Positions 7,739 through 15,628 are shown, numbered from the stretch's first letter. The stretch is DNA of 24,336 nt from Patescibacteria group bacterium (GCA_030917185.1 JAUPVF010000041.1:1-24336); one strand, 5' to 3'. A program made the numbers and translations. Notes: generated from the letters alone by a model not told the origin.

Positions 7739-10663
7739 ATGTCAGATCTTGAATTTACAAAACGGTACAAACAACTGAACCCCGAGCAGAAACTCGCTGT
7801 GGATACCATTGAAGGTCCAGTAATGGTTATTGCTGGTCCTGGTACGGGTAAAACGACCATTTTGACCCTACGGATTGCGCACATATTACGGGAGACAGAT
7901 ACTCCACCGTCTGGTATTTTGGCACTAACATTTACAGAAGCCGGAGTGAAAGCGATGCGCACAAAACTGCGCGATATAATCGGTAGCCGGGCTGATGAGG
8001 TAAGGATTCATACATTTCATGGATTTGCATCATCTGTTATTGCGGAATTTCCAGAACATTTTGTTCATTTGTCACGATCAAAACAAATCACTGATATTGA
8101 GGCGGAATCTTTGTTGCGTGAGATATTAAAAAACAAAAAATATTCAAAACTTCGTCCACTCGGAGATGTTGATTTTTATTTACACAAAATCATAAGCGGT
8201 ATTAGTGACTGCAAAAAGGAGGCGTGGAGTCCAGACACTATTAAACAGTTTGCGTTTAATGAAAAAGAACGAATCATACATGATCCTGACTCCCTATCAA
8301 CTCGAGGTGCTACGAAAGGGCAGTTGAAGGGCGATAGTTTGAAACGAATTGAAAAATGTGAAAAGACACTGTTGTTTGCTGATGTATATCAAGAATATGA
8401 GGCGCAGAAAAAAAATGACAAGAAGATGGATTTTGATGATTTATTATTTGAATTGTTGCACGGGCTACAAACAGACACATTGTTGTTGCAATTACTCCAA
8501 GAAAAATTTCTATATATTTTGGTTGATGAGCATCAGGACACGAATGATTCACAGAATATGATAATCTCTCTTTTGGCTAATTTTTTTGAAACACCAAATA
8601 TATTTGTTGTGGGAGATGAAAAACAGGCTATCTATCGTTTCCAAGGGGCATCAGTTCAAAACTTTCTCAGGTTCCAAAAAATATGGAAAGATATGAAAAT
8701 TATTCCGCTGACCAATAATTATCGTTCTCACCAAGGGATACTTGATGCATCTTTTTCAATGATTGAGAATAATTATGAGGAGGGCGAATATGTTGATTTG
8801 CGAGTTAAATTGCAGTCGGGGTTAAAGAACAAACCAAAACCGCTTGATATTGTATATGCTCCTGATAATCATTCAGCCGATGAGTATCTTGTGACCGAAT
8901 TACAGCGTATTTCCAAAACAGAACCTGATGCTACTGTTGCGGTGATTTTGAGATGGAATAAAGATGTTGATCATGTGTTGTCACTGTGTGAGGCACATGG
9001 ACTCATGGTATCTGCCGAACGTGGGGTAGATATTTTTTCTCATCCTCTCGGGACATTATATTTCAAGTTACTTGAGTATTTACACGATCCTTCTCAAGTA
9101 GAAAGTTTGGCGTATACAATCGCTGGGGGGTTGTGGTCGCTTGATTTTGGGAAAACAACTGAATTGTTGAAACTCATAAGAAGTGGAGATATGAGTACTA
9201 TTGAAACAGAAATTCCAGCACTGGTTACGTTGCGAGAAGAATTAACACGTACAGGGGTTATCGCATATATTATGCTGGCAGGTGAGTTATCAGGGGTTAC
9301 TTCTCCTAAAAATATGAATAATCCTCTATCTATTGAAGTCTGGCGGGGGATTATTGATTTGTCTCGAGACCTGGCGACTCAATCTCGGGTAGATGACCCT
9401 CGGGCGCTGATAAAAGAATTACTTGATTATAAAAAAACGTCTGAAAACAAAACTATTAAAATAGGTGCGGGTAAAAATGATTCTCGCATACAGATCATGA
9501 CAGCCCACTCATCAAAAGGTCTTGAGTACGATTATGTTTTTTTGCCATACGCATTAGAGGAATACTGGATGAGGGCATCACGATCATCATCATTTATTTT
9601 CCCACGCGAAAAAGATACAAGTGATGAGGTTAAGGATTCACGTCGTCTGTTTTATGTCGCTGTTACCCGTGCACGAAAACATGTGGTCACGATAATACCA
9701 ACGAGTGATAACATGGGCAGACATTTTACCTCTGTACGTTTTATAGACGAATTTCATCCCGATCATGTATCTAAAATAGAAATTCCTAAAACAAATACAT
9801 TACCTATGGTTTTACATGGGGAAAATTTGATTGCTCACAAAAAAACTGAATTAGTTGAATACGCAAAAAGAATATTGTCCGATAATGGTCTGTCAGTGAC
9901 GGCACTGAATCATTTTATGAATTGTCCAAGTGAATTTTTGTACAAAAGTGTGCTCAAAGTTCCTGAGGCACCAAATGCGAGTTCGGAAAAAGGGATCGCT
10001 ATGCATATGGCTATTGCTGAAGTGTGGCGGAACAGAAATACAGATACTACAGCAATAACCCATACTATAGAACAGTCTGTGAAGTCATTTTTCCAAACAT
10101 CATTACTATCGGCAGGAGATAAAGAAATTATTGTGGATGAGTTGCTCACAAACGCTCCCATTGTTGCCCGTGCCCTTGCTCCACATTTTGCGATACAAGG
10201 TCATGTACATACCGAAAAATGGGTACAAAAAAATATAAATATTCAATTTGCTCAACAGGAGATTGTTCTTAAAATTCACGGACAAATGGATGCTATTGTT
10301 GATACTGATGATGCATTACTTGTGTTTGATTATAAAACTCGCCCATCAATGAGTGTGCAAGCGATTAAAGGTGAGACCAGTAGTTCGGATGGAAATTATT
10401 TTAGGCAACTTGTTTTCTACAAAATGTTGCTGGATAAAAACGTATCATTTGAGAGTAAAACAGTTGAGCCAGCACTCGTGTTTATAAAACCCGACGACAA
10501 AGGCCGTTGTCCTGTAGTCACATTGCCAATTACCGATGAGGATGTGAGCAAAGTTATGGCAGAGATAGGTAGTTTAGTAGACAGTGTTTACTCGGGAAGT
10601 TTCCTTGTGGACACGTGTAGTGATGTGGAGTGTCAGTATTGTCGATATAAAACATTGCTATAA
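7739..10663 (+). CDS. UvrD/Rep-family helicase fused to a RecB-type nuclease
   Basis: This is a 974-residue SF1A DNA helicase with a C-terminal PD-(D/E)XK nuclease, an architecture like the AddAB/AdnAB subunits that process DNA double-strand ends for recombination. Helicase motifs are Walker A GPGTGKTT (33-40), the TFTEAGVKAM segment, motif II DEHQD (263-267, where DE(F)QD is commoner), VVGDEKQAIYRFQGAS, NNYRSHQGIL, MTAHSSKGLEYDYVF and RRLFYVAVTRARKH. The nuclease part shows GQMDAIV and VFDYKTR, giving the metal-binding Asp and the D-x-K. Cysteines C729, C960, C965 and C968 resemble the iron-sulfur staple of AddB/Cas4-like nucleases, but the spacing differs. ATG 7739 is chosen over an in-frame extension to 7613, which would read through the terminator. 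No addB or recB/C partner is in the window. Confidence 0.9.
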   Translation: MSDLEFTKRYKQLNPEQKLAVDTIEGPVMVIAGPGTGKTTILTLRIAHILRETDTPPSGILALTFTEAGVKAMRTKLRDIIGSRADEVRIHTFHGFASSVIAEFPEHFVHLSRSKQITDIEAESLLREILKNKKYSKLRPLGDVDFYLHKIISGISDCKKEAWSPDTIKQFAFNEKERIIHDPDSLSTRGATKGQLKGDSLKRIEKCEKTLLFADVYQEYEAQKKNDKKMDFDDLLFELLHGLQTDTLLLQLLQEKFLYILVDEHQDTNDSQNMIISLLANFFETPNIFVVGDEKQAIYRFQGASVQNFLRFQKIWKDMKIIPLTNNYRSHQGILDASFSMIENNYEEGEYVDLRVKLQSGLKNKPKPLDIVYAPDNHSADEYLVTELQRISKTEPDATVAVILRWNKDVDHVLSLCEAHGLMVSAERGVDIFSHPLGTLYFKLLEYLHDPSQVESLAYTIAGGLWSLDFGKTTELLKLIRSGDMSTIETEIPALVTLREELTRTGVIAYIMLAGELSGVTSPKNMNNPLSIEVWRGIIDLSRDLATQSRVDDPRALIKELLDYKKTSENKTIKIGAGKNDSRIQIMTAHSSKGLEYDYVFLPYALEEYWMRASRSSSFIFPREKDTSDEVKDSRRLFYVAVTRARKHVVTIIPTSDNMGRHFTSVRFIDEFHPDHVSKIEIPKTNTLPMVLHGENLIAHKKTELVEYAKRILSDNGLSVTALNHFMNCPSEFLYKSVLKVPEAPNASSEKGIAMHMAIAEVWRNRNTDTTAITHTIEQSVKSFFQTSLLSAGDKEIIVDELLTNAPIVARALAPHFAIQGHVHTEKWVQKNINIQFAQQEIVLKIHGQMDAIVDTDDALLVFDYKTRPSMSVQAIKGETSSSDGNYFRQLVFYKMLLDKNVSFESKTVEPALVFIKPDDKGRCPVVTLPITDEDVSKVMAEIGSLVDSVYSGSFLVDTCSDVECQYCRYKTLL

Positions 10664-10688
10664 ATAGTGGTGCGATATTTTCACAGAT

Positions 10689-10717
10689 AAAATGGCAAGG
10701 GTATTCCTTGCCATTTT
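10689..10717. terminator. Bidirectional terminator between convergent genes
   Basis: AAAATGGCAAGG (10689-10700), loop GTATT, and CCTTGCCATTTT (10706-10717) form a perfect 12-bp stem with A/T-rich outer ends. It serves both the helicase (+) and the DsbA-like gene (-). Confidence 0.88.
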
Positions 10718-10744
10718 ACTTCTTTGAAAATTTCCGTGTATGAC

Positions 10745-11443
10745 TTATTTTTTCAACAGTGTATCAATAATCATTTTCAACTGTTCGTATGGGTATGCGC
10801 CTTCAAGAGGGGTTTTGGTTCCGTCTTTTGCGATAATAACAGAATGAGGAGTGCCTCGGCCGCCTGATTTCACTGCATCTTGATAGTCTGCCTCAACTTT
10901 TGATGCATATTTTCCGCTTGCTAGACATGTATTAAATGCGTTTACATCCAAACCAACTGCTGTTGCGATTTTAGGTAATTCTCCTGCATCAAGACCATTG
11001 TTTGATGGTGTTCGGTCGTATACCATATTGATGAATTCCCAGAACTTTTTTGGTCCACCCAACTCATTTGCACATTCTGTTGCTTCTGCTTCTTTACGTG
11101 CTTTTGGGTGTAACTGGTCGATTGGGAAGTGTCGATATACCCATGCCACTTTTCCTTTGGCACCATATTCATTCATAATTTTATTGAGGGTACCATGGAA
11201 TGTTTTGCAGTATGGGCATTCTGTATCAGAATATTCTACAATCACAAGGTCGGCACTTGGGCTACCTTGGATATGGTCAATATCTGATACTTTTCTAAAT
11301 TCACCGACTGGTGCAGTGTTTGTATCGGTAGTTGGTGTTTTTGCAACTTGTGCCGATTTGATATTTGAAAAATATAACGCACCAGCAATCAATCCTCCTG
11401 CGATGATGATGGCGAGTGGTACTGCAAATTTGTTTGAATCCAT
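10745..11443 (-). CDS. Membrane-anchored DsbA-like thioredoxin-fold protein
   Basis: This 232-residue protein is a thiol-disulfide oxidoreductase or disulfide isomerase of the DsbA family. It has one N-terminal membrane segment (about residues 7-25, FAVPLAIIIAGGLIAGALYF), a Thr/Pro-rich linker, and then a thioredoxin fold with the active-site pair C76-P-Y-C79 in the context YSDTECPYCKTF. The cis-proline motif is in GGRGTPHSVI near residue 197. The catalytic domain should sit outside the membrane, where it forms or shuffles disulfides in exported proteins. Extra cysteines (TECANE and NTCLAS) may form a structural disulfide. The ATG at 11443 is preceded by a TTTATA hexamer 4 nt upstream and no Shine-Dalgarno. 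The gene is divergent from uppP across 58 nt. No DsbB or VKOR partner is seen nearby. Confidence 0.9.
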   Translation of the reverse strand: MDSNKFAVPLAIIIAGGLIAGALYFSNIKSAQVAKTPTTDTNTAPVGEFRKVSDIDHIQGSPSADLVIVEYSDTECPYCKTFHGTLNKIMNEYGAKGKVAWVYRHFPIDQLHPKARKEAEATECANELGGPKKFWEFINMVYDRTPSNNGLDAGELPKIATAVGLDVNAFNTCLASGKYASKVEADYQDAVKSGGRGTPHSVIIAKDGTKTPLEGAYPYEQLKMIIDTLLKK

Positions 11444-11447
11444 AAAA

Positions 11448-11453
11448 TATAAA
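11448..11453 (-). promoter_or_regulatory. -10-like hexamer close to the DsbA-like gene start
   Basis: On the minus strand, TTTATA is followed by four T residues and then the ATG. The AT-rich context makes the exact hexamer ambiguous (TATATT, 2 nt from the ATG, also fits). No Shine-Dalgarno is present. Confidence 0.35.
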
Positions 11454-11484
11454 GTTATTACTGTTTCTAAATTATTATTAAAGG

Positions 11485-11493
11485 TGCTAGAAT
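11485..11493 (+). promoter_or_regulatory. Extended -10 promoter of uppP
   Basis: TGCTAGAAT is an extended -10 with the hexamer TAGAAT at 11488-11493. The ATG is at 11502, 8 nt later, so the transcript would start within 1-3 nt of the start codon. No Shine-Dalgarno is seen. Confidence 0.6.
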
Positions 11494-11501
11494 TATACCC
11501 T

Positions 11502-12293
11502 ATGACATATATTGGTGCAATTATACTTGGGTTTATTGAAGGAGCGACGGAGTTTATCCCGGTTTCATCCTCTGGACACCTTATTATTACACGTTTTGTC
11601 CTGGGGTTAGATTCGGGGGGCTTGGCGTTTGATGCGGTGTTACAGTTGGCAACCTCGTGTGCTCTTATTGTTTATTTTTGGAAAGATATTGTTCATTTAC
11701 TAAAAAGTGTTTTTCTTTGGGTCATCCGAAAAGAAATCTCTAGGGTAGATCAGACAATGGTTTCGGCTATTGTTATAGGTACTATACCGGCTGTTGTATT
11801 CGGTTTGTTGCTGGAAAAACAAATGGACACAGTTTTTCGTAATGTTCATCTGGTAGCACTGACGTTGGTATTGGGTAGTATTCTATTTTGGTATGCTCAA
11901 AAAGTTGCAACCAAAAATAAAGTACTATCGCTCGGGAGGGGGATTATTATCGGTTTTTTCCAGTGTCTTGCATTAGTTCCTGGGGTATCACGATCGGGGG
12001 CAACCATTTCTGGAGGACTTATAACCGGCTTATCACAAGAAGAAGCGACACGATTTAGTTTCTTGCTATCTATTCCCGTCTTGTTTGGTGCGGGTTTGAA
12101 GAAATTATTTGAAGTTCGTCACGAGTTGTTGACTACTGGTTTTGGGGCATCACTTTTGGTTGGCTCTCTTGTTGCATTTGTGACGGGACTTTTGGCAATC
12201 AACTTTCTCATTCGTTATCTCAAGACCCATAATCTCAATATATTTATCTGGTACCGTGTTGTAGTGGCAATTATCATTTTATTCCTGTGGTAG
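11502..12293 (+). CDS. uppP: Undecaprenyl-diphosphatase (BacA/UppP)
   Basis: UppP dephosphorylates undecaprenyl diphosphate so that the lipid carrier can be reused for peptidoglycan and surface polysaccharide synthesis. It is an integral membrane enzyme with many hydrophobic helices, and its 263 residues match the family length. Both family signatures are present: EGATEFIPVSSSGHL near the N-terminus (catalytic Glu and Ser-rich loop) and PGVSRSGATISGGL in the second half, with the conserved Arg. ATG 11502 is chosen because the signature sits about 17 residues downstream, as in other UppP proteins, and because an extended -10 abuts it. The frame is open much further upstream, but that part is antisense to the DsbA-like gene. 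It is monocistronic; the next + feature is a non-coding RNA. Confidence 0.96.
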   Translation: MTYIGAIILGFIEGATEFIPVSSSGHLIITRFVLGLDSGGLAFDAVLQLATSCALIVYFWKDIVHLLKSVFLWVIRKEISRVDQTMVSAIVIGTIPAVVFGLLLEKQMDTVFRNVHLVALTLVLGSILFWYAQKVATKNKVLSLGRGIIIGFFQCLALVPGVSRSGATISGGLITGLSQEEATRFSFLLSIPVLFGAGLKKLFEVRHELLTTGFGASLLVGSLVAFVTGLLAINFLIRYLKTHNLNIFIWYRVVVAIIILFLW

Positions 12294-12389
12294 GGTTTTG
12301 CTCATTTTCCTCTTATTATAAAAAAGTCTTTATTTATAGCCATATTTTATGTGTTATAAAAAGAAAATTATATTTTCCATTAAAATTTC

Positions 12390-12417
12390 TTGACTTTTTT
12401 AGTGTGTGTGCTATACT
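12390..12417 (+). promoter_or_regulatory. Strong sigma-70 promoter of the structured RNA
   Basis: TTGACT (12390-12395) and TATACT (12412-12417) are 16 nt apart, and TGC before the -10 makes it an extended -10. The preceding 90 nt are very AT-rich, like an UP element. This is the best promoter match in the window and is not followed by a credible protein gene. Predicted transcription start is about 12424. Confidence 0.8.
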
Positions 12418-12423
12418 ATCACC

Positions 12424-12819
12424 AGATAGATGGTTGACCGCAGTGTGCTCTCATTGTGGGTTGCCAACCAGTCTCCCCGATTTTTACGGGGTAAAATGGA
12501 GCCGTAAATGATCTTTTTTTGAGGGTCGTTTACGAATGCAAGACGCCGGTATTTCGGCTAGGTCAAGAGGAGTGGGAAGTAGGGAACAGTCGCCCGAAAA
12601 CCAGCGCAAACTTCTTTGACTGAAAAGAGCCTCGCAACTATCGCGATAGTTGTTCGGAAGGGTAGGACTACCAGAGCGAGGACGTCCTCGCTAAAGCCGG
12701 TGCGCATCGCGTGCCGTTACACGGCAGCAGGCTACCGTTTGGCCCTGTTGCATCGCGGTTCTCCCGAAAGACTGGGGGTCCGCGCAAGGGGGGTGGCTAA
12801 GAAAGCTGCTCCCCTTTTT
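12424..12819 (+). ncRNA. Large structured non-coding RNA, family not recognised
   Basis: About 395 nt lie between a near-consensus promoter and a perfect terminator, with no convincing coding frame. The sequence is much richer in GC than its surroundings (38 of 60 bases in 12661-12720). It folds by eye into a chain of helices: TGGTTG/CAACCA (12431-12436 with 12465-12470) around CCGCAGT/ATTGTGG; CCCCG/CGGGG (12475-12491); an 11-bp stem 12503-12513 with 12524-12534; GCCG/CGGC (12545-12558); GTCAA/TTGAC (12562-12566 with 12616-12620) around GAAGT/ACTTC; palindromes at 12635-12652 and 12675-12692; TGCCGT/ACGGCA (12712-12726); and CGCGG/CCGCG (12754-12784). I looked for RNase P, tmRNA, SRP and 6S hallmarks and found none. 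A divergent member of a known family cannot be excluded by eye. Confidence 0.75.
12788..12819 (+). terminator. Rho-independent terminator of the structured RNA
   Basis: GGGGGGTGGCT (12788-12798), loop AAGAA, and AGCTGCTCCCC (12804-12814) form an uninterrupted 11-bp stem with three G-U pairs, followed by TTTTT (12815-12819). Confidence 0.92.
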
Positions 12820-12826
12820 CATATAT

Positions 12827-12852
12827 AAAAAATCCCAGAGGGGTTATTTTTT
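12827..12852 (-). terminator. Terminator of the hisS-exonuclease transcript
   Basis: Read on the minus strand, AAAAAAT, a two-base bulge, CCC, loop CTCT, GGG and ATTTTTT form a short GC-core hairpin with an A/T outer stem and a U-run. It begins one base after the exonuclease stop codon. Confidence 0.6.
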
Positions 12853-12853
12853 A

Positions 12854-13435
12854 TTAAAACAGACTTTGTGTTTTCATTTCCTGCACTGGTTCCCAGTGTT
12901 TTGTGTCCAGTTTGATTTCTTTAGTAAACGGACCTTCCTTGAATATCAATTTTTTATTTTTGAGAGCATACTCGTAGACATCTTTAGTGATTTTCACATC
13001 ATCCAGACAATATTTTTTAATTTTTTCTATTTCACCGTTTCGCCACCAGACTACCGCATCAAGTCCATTACCGCTTTTATGTATACCAAATGTCCCGTCG
13101 GCAATCTGGTCTAATTTCATTCGTCTACCATACGAATTTTTGATTTCTTTGAGTAAATCAAGTGACCGAATATCATTCAAGTCTCCTCGACCATCTTTTT
13201 TGTAATACTTATTTAGAAGGGGAATATCAAAATGATCACCGTTGTAGGTGACAAGCATCTCTGCTTTGGCTAACAAATCCCACAGCCGAGAAAAATCTTC
13301 TTGCAAAAAACTGTCATAACTATTTGTTTCGTAGTCATAGGTGCAGACAACAGAAATATCCAAATCAACAGGGTTGTTTGATCCGACATCCTGAAATATG
13401 TTTTTTGTTTCAATATCAAATACTATTTTTTTCAT
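12854..13435 (-). CDS. RNase H-like 3'-5' exonuclease (DEDDy type, YprB-like)
   Basis: This 193-residue protein has the DnaQ/RNase H fold of a 3'-5' exonuclease. Exo I is FDIET (D7, E9), Exo II is TYNGDHFDIP (N65, D70), and Exo III is Y142-C-L-D-D146, the Y-x3-D spacing of the DEDDy subclass. It resembles the stand-alone RNase_H_2/YprB-like nucleases and the exonuclease domain of family B polymerases, but no polymerase domain follows. It may act in DNA repair or RNA trimming; the sequence does not say which. It lies 10 nt downstream of hisS on the same strand and is probably co-transcribed with it. No strong Shine-Dalgarno precedes the ATG (only ACGGA), so coupling to hisS translation is plausible. 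Confidence 0.85.
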   Translation of the reverse strand: MKKIVFDIETKNIFQDVGSNNPVDLDISVVCTYDYETNSYDSFLQEDFSRLWDLLAKAEMLVTYNGDHFDIPLLNKYYKKDGRGDLNDIRSLDLLKEIKNSYGRRMKLDQIADGTFGIHKSGNGLDAVVWWRNGEIEKIKKYCLDDVKITKDVYEYALKNKKLIFKEGPFTKEIKLDTKHWEPVQEMKTQSLF

Positions 13436-13445
13436 TCCGTTCGTT

Positions 13446-14735
13446 TTATCTATTTCTGATATATGAAACTATTTCGTCAGCGGAGAGTTTTTTCTCATCA
13501 CCACTTTCCATTTGTTTAACCGTGTATTTATTTTCTTTTACTTCGTTTTCACCAACCACGAGAACGTACGGTATGGATTGTTTGTGGGCGGTTTTGATTT
13601 GATCGCCAACTTTTTTGTTTGATAAATCAATGGCAACGTTAAGATTTTGTGATCGCAATTTGTTTGCCAGTATTCGTGCGTGGTCTATGTATTCTGTGCC
13701 AAGTACACCAATATAGAGTTGTGCTGATGGTTTGTATACTGGCAGGAGATTGTGTACTTCTAGGAAATCACGAGCGGTTACGTCTCCAGCACCAAACCCA
13801 ATGGTCGGCACTTTTTTGGTTCCAAAAATATCCAAAAGATCGTCATATCGTCCACCGCCAAAAACTGAACGGTTGTTATCTGGGTGTGTATCAAACACTT
13901 CAAACACAACGCCGGTGTAATAATCAAACCCACGCATCAATGTTGGGTCAAAAACGACATTGTTGATTCCGACAGTGGCTAGTTTTTCTATCAATTCAAT
14001 CACTTCAGTGCCATGAGGGTTGTCTCTGCCGATAACATCAAAAATACGTTCATTGGCTTTTAGTGTCCAGATGAAATCGCTCGCAATCCCTCCTATGATT
14101 TCTGTTACACTGGACTCAAACACCTCATCAGATATTTTTGCCTTTTTATCAATAATTTTTGATAACTTGTGTATCTGTTCTTCGTTTAATTTGAAATGAC
14201 TATACAAGTCATTCATGATTTTTCTACTGTTTATACGGATTTCAAAATCAGTATCTTGCGCCCCAAAAGTTTTAAGGATTGTACGAGCAATAGAAATAAT
14301 TTCTGTATCTGCTTCTGATCCCTCAACACCAAACAAATCAACGTTGAGTTGCCAGTGTTCTCGCAGTCGTCCGCGCTGTGGCTTTTCATATCTAAATAAG
14401 TTAGGAATAGAATACCAACGGAGAGGGAGCGAGAGGTCTTGAATTTTGGCTGCGACCATACGGGCAACAGTCGGGGTCATTTCTGGACGCAACGTGACTT
14501 CACGATCACCTCGATCGGTAAATGTATATGTTTGTTCATTAACAATCTCCTCGCCACTTTTTGCTTTGTAAAGTTCTGCTGGTTCTAGTACCGATGCATC
14601 GTATTGGGTGTATCCAAACTGTTCTGCAACCTGTTTCCATACTCCAAAAATATAATTTTGGACAAACATATCTTCCGGGTAAAAGTCACGAACCCCCTTA
14701 TAATTTTCTGTGCTCAACTTTGATTTTTCAGTCAT
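13446..14735 (-). CDS. hisS: Histidyl-tRNA synthetase
   Basis: HisRS charges tRNA-His with histidine. It is a class II synthetase and its 429 residues match the family. Visible motifs are motif 1 around GVRDFYPEDM and the following helix, TLRPEMTPTVARM, motif 2 (RYEKPQRGRLREHWQLNVDLFG), the histidine-binding block LMRGFDYYTGVVFEV, motif 3 (FGGGRYDDLL followed by TIGFGAGDV), and a C-terminal anticodon-binding domain (YIGVLGTEYIDHARILANKL onward). The ATG at 14735 has no Shine-Dalgarno; a TATATT hexamer ends 3 nt upstream. The gene is divergent from truB across only 34 nt and is followed by the exonuclease gene. Motif 2 has EHWQLNVD where EFHQ or EFWQ is usual, a normal variation. Confidence 0.97.
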   Translation of the reverse strand: MTEKSKLSTENYKGVRDFYPEDMFVQNYIFGVWKQVAEQFGYTQYDASVLEPAELYKAKSGEEIVNEQTYTFTDRGDREVTLRPEMTPTVARMVAAKIQDLSLPLRWYSIPNLFRYEKPQRGRLREHWQLNVDLFGVEGSEADTEIISIARTILKTFGAQDTDFEIRINSRKIMNDLYSHFKLNEEQIHKLSKIIDKKAKISDEVFESSVTEIIGGIASDFIWTLKANERIFDVIGRDNPHGTEVIELIEKLATVGINNVVFDPTLMRGFDYYTGVVFEVFDTHPDNNRSVFGGGRYDDLLDIFGTKKVPTIGFGAGDVTARDFLEVHNLLPVYKPSAQLYIGVLGTEYIDHARILANKLRSQNLNVAIDLSNKKVGDQIKTAHKQSIPYVLVVGENEVKENKYTVKQMESGDEKKLSADEIVSYIRNR

Positions 14736-14738
14736 GAT

Positions 14739-14744
14739 AATATA
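14739..14744 (-). promoter_or_regulatory. -10-like hexamer of hisS in a 34-nt divergent promoter region
   Basis: On the minus strand, TATATT is followed by ATC and the hisS ATG. Other registers, such as CACTAT 6 nt from the ATG, are possible. The whole space to truB is 34 nt, so both divergent promoters must overlap; no Shine-Dalgarno fits on either side. Confidence 0.4.
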
Positions 14745-14759
14745 GTGTTGACCTAAGTG

Positions 14760-14765
14760 TATACG
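14760..14765 (+). promoter_or_regulatory. -10-like hexamer of truB
   Basis: TATACG lies 4 nt before the truB ATG at 14770. No -35 is found at the right distance (a TTGACC at 14748 is too close). There is no Shine-Dalgarno, so leaderless initiation is predicted if this hexamer works. Confidence 0.35.
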
Positions 14766-14769
14766 AAAT

Positions 14770-15585
14770 ATGGATGATATTCAAGAAACAGGGCTCAATA
14801 TAGTGTACAAACGAGTTGGGGAGACACCTCTACAGTCTATTGCTCGTTTCAAACAGGAGAATCCTCGCTTTAAGGATATTTCAATGACCTATGCTGGTCG
14901 GCTTGACCCAATGGCAGAAGGATTGCTCATGCTTTTGTCAGGGGATGCAATTGCTCGCAAAGACAAATATTTGGACTTACCAAAAACATATGAATGTGAT
15001 GTGTTGTGGGGATTTGAAACAGATACGCTGGATGTGCTCGGAATTGTTGTGGATGGTGTAAAGAAAAAAAATGAAGACAACGATGGAGTGGATCTAAAGA
15101 AATTTATGCAGGCACAACACAAAGATATTTTGAAGATTCAAAAAATACTTAAAGATTTTGTCGGCATTATGCGACAAAAATATCCAGCATATTCATCACA
15201 ACCAGTTTTGGGTAAGCCATTGTTTCAATGGTCACGTGAAGGAAAAATTAAAGAAATACCTATTCCCGGGCACAAAGTTAAATTGTATAAAGTAAAGCAT
15301 GTGTCCCGCCGATTTATTTCCGGTGGGGAGTTACTAGCAGAGATAGAAAAAAAAGTAGGGTTAGTGGATGGTGATTTCCGACAGGGGGATATAATAGAAC
15401 ATTGGAGGACGGCACTAAGTGATAAAGGGAATACTCGGTATCCGATTGATACTATTTCACTGTCTGTTTCAAGTGGTTTTTATGTTCGGCAGTTTGTATC
15501 CGATATTGCACGTAAATTAAAGACTCAGGCAATTGCCTATGGCATCAAACGAACAAAAATTGGCCACTTTGAATTGGACTTGTAA
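14770..15585 (+). CDS. truB: tRNA pseudouridine synthase B
   Basis: TruB converts U55 to pseudouridine in the T-loop of tRNAs. The 271-residue protein shows the catalytic block YAGRLDPMAEGLL (about residues 41-53; D46 is the catalytic Asp, matching GTLDPLATGLL in E. coli). It also has the substrate-contact segment KYPAYSSQPVLGKPLFQWSREG and the late SSGFYVRQFVSDIARKL motif. An internal stretch (KKKNEDNDGVDLKKFMQ) looks like a small charged insertion. A separate C-terminal PUA domain is not apparent. It starts 34 nt from the divergent hisS. YAGRLDP in place of the usual GTLDP is a real deviation, but the catalytic Asp is kept. Confidence 0.95.
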   Translation: MDDIQETGLNIVYKRVGETPLQSIARFKQENPRFKDISMTYAGRLDPMAEGLLMLLSGDAIARKDKYLDLPKTYECDVLWGFETDTLDVLGIVVDGVKKKNEDNDGVDLKKFMQAQHKDILKIQKILKDFVGIMRQKYPAYSSQPVLGKPLFQWSREGKIKEIPIPGHKVKLYKVKHVSRRFISGGELLAEIEKKVGLVDGDFRQGDIIEHWRTALSDKGNTRYPIDTISLSVSSGFYVRQFVSDIARKLKTQAIAYGIKRTKIGHFELDL

Positions 15586-15628
15586 TTTATACGGAGTGGT
15601 GGTTCAATAGGTATAGAAAGGATTCCAA

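Noticed and set aside
10998..11501. An N-terminal extension of UppP
   Set aside because: It is antisense to the DsbA-like gene, and the UppP family begins close to the EGATEFIPVSSSGH signature.
12287..12511. A 74-codon frame overlapping the end of uppP
   Set aside because: It crosses the promoter of the structured RNA and its first helices, and shows no ribosome-binding site or family resemblance.
12424..12819. Calling the RNA RNase P, tmRNA, SRP or 6S RNA
   Set aside because: The conserved cores expected for each were looked for by eye on both strands and not found. A CGGAAGGG at 12655-12662 only superficially recalls the SRP loop.
12616..12828. A 70-codon Arg-rich frame on +
   Set aside because: It lies inside the structured RNA and ends beyond the terminator. 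Its composition reflects GC-rich helices rather than a protein, and it has no initiation signal.
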